Assembly (NCBI GenBank): GCA_009377605.1
Contig: WHTT01000006.1
Span: 52,553 to 116,552, forward strand
Source: Luteitalea sp.
Lineage (GTDB): Bacteria > Acidobacteriota > Vicinamibacteria > Vicinamibacterales > Vicinamibacteraceae
Length of the DNA: 64,000 nt
Reading direction: 5' to 3'
Part shown: positions 61,655-64,000 of the stretch, piece by piece
Position numbering within the stretch: position 1 is the first letter of the stretch
How the letters are laid out: each line of letters begins with the position of its first letter
The notes under the pieces: model-generated
What the model was told of the DNA's origin: nothing
The model's database searches: none
The model's input: only the letters and a program-made list of their open reading frames with translations
Position numbers and translations under genes: made by a program

Positions 61655-63197
61655 CGATTCGATTCATTGCCGCGCTCGCTCTCGCTGTCCTCCTTTCGTC
61701 CTCCTCTCCACCCCTCGCCGCGCCGGCAGCCCACCGGATGGTCGTGAACGCCGACCTCGGACGAGACACCATCAGCCGCCACCTCTACGGCCATTTCGCG
61801 GAGCATCTCGGGCGAGGGATCTACGATGGGATCTGGACGAAAACAGGCACTGGCGAATGGCACATTCGAGAGGACGTGGTCAAGGCGCTTCGTGCCATTG
61901 GCATTCCAAATCTCCGGTGGCCAGGCGGCTGCTTCGCTGACTATTACCACTGGCAGGACGGCATCGGCGCCCGCGACGGGCGTCCGACGATCGTGAACAA
62001 CCTCTGGGGCGGCGTGACCGAGGACAACAGCTTCGGCACGCACGAGTTCATGGAGCTCGTCGACCGGCTCGGCACCGAGCCGGTCATCGTCGGCAACGTT
62101 GGGAGCGGCACCGTCCAGGAGATGTCCCAGTGGTGGGAGTACATGAACCATCCTGGCACGAGCCCGATGGCCGACCTGCGGAGGAAGAACGGACGTGACG
62201 AGCCGTGGAACGTTCGCTACTGGGGTGTTGGCAACGAAAGCTGGGGCTGTGGCGGGAACATGCGCCCCGAGTACTACGCCGACGAGTACAAGCGGTTTGC
62301 CACCTATCTGCACCCCTACGGCGACGTGCGCCCGTTCCGTATCGCCGCCGGCGGCGCCGGTGACAACTATGACTGGACGGAAGTGCTGATGCGGGAAGCC
62401 GGCTCAATGATCGACGGCATCGATCTGCACTACTACAACCATCACCGGAACCTGGGAGAAGAAGGGCAGAGCGACGCAGTTCACGGAGGCGGAGTGGCTC
62501 GAGCTCATGAAGGGCTCGTTGCGCTGGGACGAGCTGCTCACGCGCCACTCCCACGATCATGGACCAGTACGATCCGGAGAAGCGGGTCTGGCTCATCGCG
62601 GGCGAGTGGGGAACATGGCATCAAGGTGAGCCCGGCAGCAACCCGGGCTTTCTCTACCAGCAGAACACCCTACGTGACGGCCTCGCGGCGTCGTTGGTCC
62701 TCAACACCTTTCACAAGCACGTCGACCGCGTGAAGATGGCCAACATCGCACAGACCGTCAACGTGCTCCAAGCCATGATCCTCACCGAGGGCCAGCAGAT
62801 GATTCTGACGCCCACTTACCATGTCTTCGAGCTCTACAAGGTTCATCACGATGGAGTGTCGCTTCCAATCACGCTCGACGCCGGCAAGTATGAGCACGGC
62901 GACGCATCGATCCCGGCACTGAGCGCCTCTGCCTCACGAGACCGCGACGGCCGGCTCCACATCGCGATCACGAACGTGGATCCTCATCAGGCGCGCACGG
63001 TGAACGTCACGTTGCGCGGCCAACGTGCGTCACAGGTCTCTGGCCGTGTCCTCACGGCGGACGCGATGAATGCGCACAACACCTTCGACCAGCCGAACCT
63101 CGTGCAGCCGGAGTCATTCGACGGCGCTCGACTGTCCGGAGAAACACTTACCGTGGAAATGCCGCCGAAGTCCCTCGTCGCGCTCGAGCTGCGGTGA
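61651..63197 (+). pseudogene. GH51 alpha-L-arabinofuranosidase with two one-base frameshifts
   Basis: The gene encodes an exported GH51 enzyme. It starts with a signal peptide ([19 protein letters not shown]), then [39 protein letters not shown] and the acid/base Glu in [20 protein letters not shown]. The second half has the nucleophile Glu in [11 protein letters not shown]. Two frame changes separate these: an extra C near 62440 (AACCATCACC) and another near 62551 (CACTCCCACG). Removing both restores a continuous protein through the expected [11 protein letters not shown] and [10 protein letters not shown]. Each lies in a short C run, so sequencing error is possible. TetR overlaps the start codon. 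Confidence 0.85.
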
Positions 63198-63417
63198 GGG
63201 AACAGCGACATGCTAGTCCCAAAACAAGCGTGTTCTAACTCGGTTCATGAGCGCACGCCGATGACATCGGGGTGAGGCGACACCACGTCTCCCGGCGCCC
63301 GTGCCGCGCTCGTGATGACTCGGTTGTTCGTGGTTCAGTACGTCGCTCCGTGTCGCTGCTCGAACGGTGGATGCCAGCCGGGCCTCCCTATCCCGGTTTC
63401 ACGCCGATCACCCCGTG
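63198..63417. other. Intergenic sequence downstream of GH51, no gene seen
   Basis: This 220-base stretch contains no convincing reading frame. It presumably includes the right end of the IS1380-type element, but I could not define a terminal inverted repeat because the other end lies outside the window. Confidence 0.5.
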
Positions 63418-64000
63418 TCAACATCGCAGCGGGCCGGCACACGCATCGACGCCGCGGAGAAACACGTGTTGCCAAGGATTCCACGCCAGCAGGCGAAAGA
63501 CGAGGCGCCGCCCCGTGCGGACCACCTGCGCCGGGACCCGGATGAACGCGTTCAGGAAGGTCTTGAACTCCATACGCAGGACGGCGTCTTTCTCGCGGCG
63601 ATGGGGCGTCGCCCATCGGCCGGTCTCTGGCAACTGCAACGCGAACCACGCCTTGAGCGTCCACGCCAGCGCCGCCATGACCATGTACGCCCAGTTGCTG
63701 AGCAGCGTATCGACCGGCATCTGCAGGGCGCCGACGCCGGCCTTGAGCTGGGCGATCAGGTTCTCTTGGTTGCACCGATCGTTGGCCAGGAAGACGACCT
63801 CGGCCGCTGGCGTCTCACGATCGTTGGTGAGATAAAAGAAATCGCGGATCTCATCGAACAGCCGCTCCTCGCCTTGCGCCACCGAAATGTTCTTGCGCAG
63901 CACGACCATGCGATACGTCTCGCGGCACCCGGTCGGCTGATAGGGAAACGCCGCCACCGCTTCGGCCTCCAGGGTCAGCTGGCGGAATTCCCGCGCGCGG
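63418..64000 (-). mobile_element. IS1380-family transposase, partial (5' part beyond window)
   Basis: The minus-strand frame is open to the right edge, so at least 190 C-terminal residues are visible. Recognised blocks are EFRQLTLEAEAMAAFPYQPT and YRMVVLRKNISVAQGEERLF, then RCNQENLIAQLKAGVGALQM, which carries the last acidic catalytic residue in the IS1380 family, and SNWAYMVMAALAWTLKAWF. The C-terminus is RGVDACAGPLRC. This is a DDE transposase of a cut-and-paste element. No disrupted target is apparent on the left side, where GH51 ends 220 bases away. Confidence 0.87.

Overview
The window is GC-rich DNA of a bacterium that most resembles an Acidobacteriota, probably of the Vicinamibacteria type. 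This placement rests on gene families, not on a marker gene: a duplicated FtsX/MacB orphan permease paired with a PadR repressor, two very large Oar-like TonB-dependent receptors with an N-terminal carboxypeptidase-regulatory domain, two Ser/Thr kinases with long repeat-rich tails, DUF1080 and sulfatase genes, and several plant-polysaccharide glycosidases. I saw no rRNA, tRNA, CRISPR array or prophage. The only mobile gene is a partial IS1380-type transposase at the right edge.

Layout. 1-3311: sugar-acid/hydroxy-acid catabolic run (UxaA/GarD-type dehydratase end, a small methyltransferase-like protein, LDH2-fold dehydrogenase, D-2-hydroxyacid dehydrogenase). 3375-6371: orphan permease plus PadR, with a candidate operator. 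6440-9644: a metallophosphoesterase remnant, a VOC protein, a collapsed GH67 alpha-glucuronidase behind a ROK regulator, and an MNT/HEPN toxin-antitoxin pair. 9658-16625: PanE-like reductase and a complete RND efflux operon. 16943-19097: NarL-type two-component system divergent from the RND operon. 19141-23368: secreted low-complexity protein and TonB receptor. 23434-31173: phosphatases, methyltransferase, FtsX permease/MarR pair, PhoD, membrane metallophosphoesterase. 30523-33856: an overlapping three-gene ABC exporter operon with a DedA protein and an unusual permease fusion. 33963-36956: TolB-like protein and a shortened GH3 enzyme. 36982-47412: PLP dehydratase, second TonB receptor, IMPDH/GMPR-family enzyme, GH43, serine hydrolase, MarC, DUF1080. 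47590-56969: a truncated lipid-binding-like protein, an orphan antitoxin, two Ser/Thr kinases, a HEAT-tailed transporter, a MarR/MFS remnant and an ECF-like sigma factor. 57132-60400: beta-propeller/MoaD-like pair and an ArsR/sulfatase operon. 60480-64000: a deletion-fused DevC/HlyD remnant, TetR, a frameshifted GH51 and the transposase.

The most striking pattern is decay by large internal deletion. GH67, GH3, the DUF1089-type protein and an MFS transporter each keep recognisable first and last parts joined in frame with the middle missing. The DevC/HlyD locus is fused out of frame, a metallophosphoesterase has lost its front, a RHH antitoxin is followed by what looks like only the first codons of a MazF-type toxin, and GH51 carries two one-base frameshifts. 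The regulators and operator-like sites beside several of these genes look intact. Either this lineage is shedding hemicellulose and transport functions by deletion between short homologies, or the assembly is wrong at these points; mapping raw reads across the junctions would decide.

Other structure: a family of GC-rich palindromic intergenic repeats, one copy of which has become the C-terminal codons of an ABC ATPase, and four genes with a -10-like hexamer exactly 7 nt before the start codon, suggesting leaderless mRNAs.
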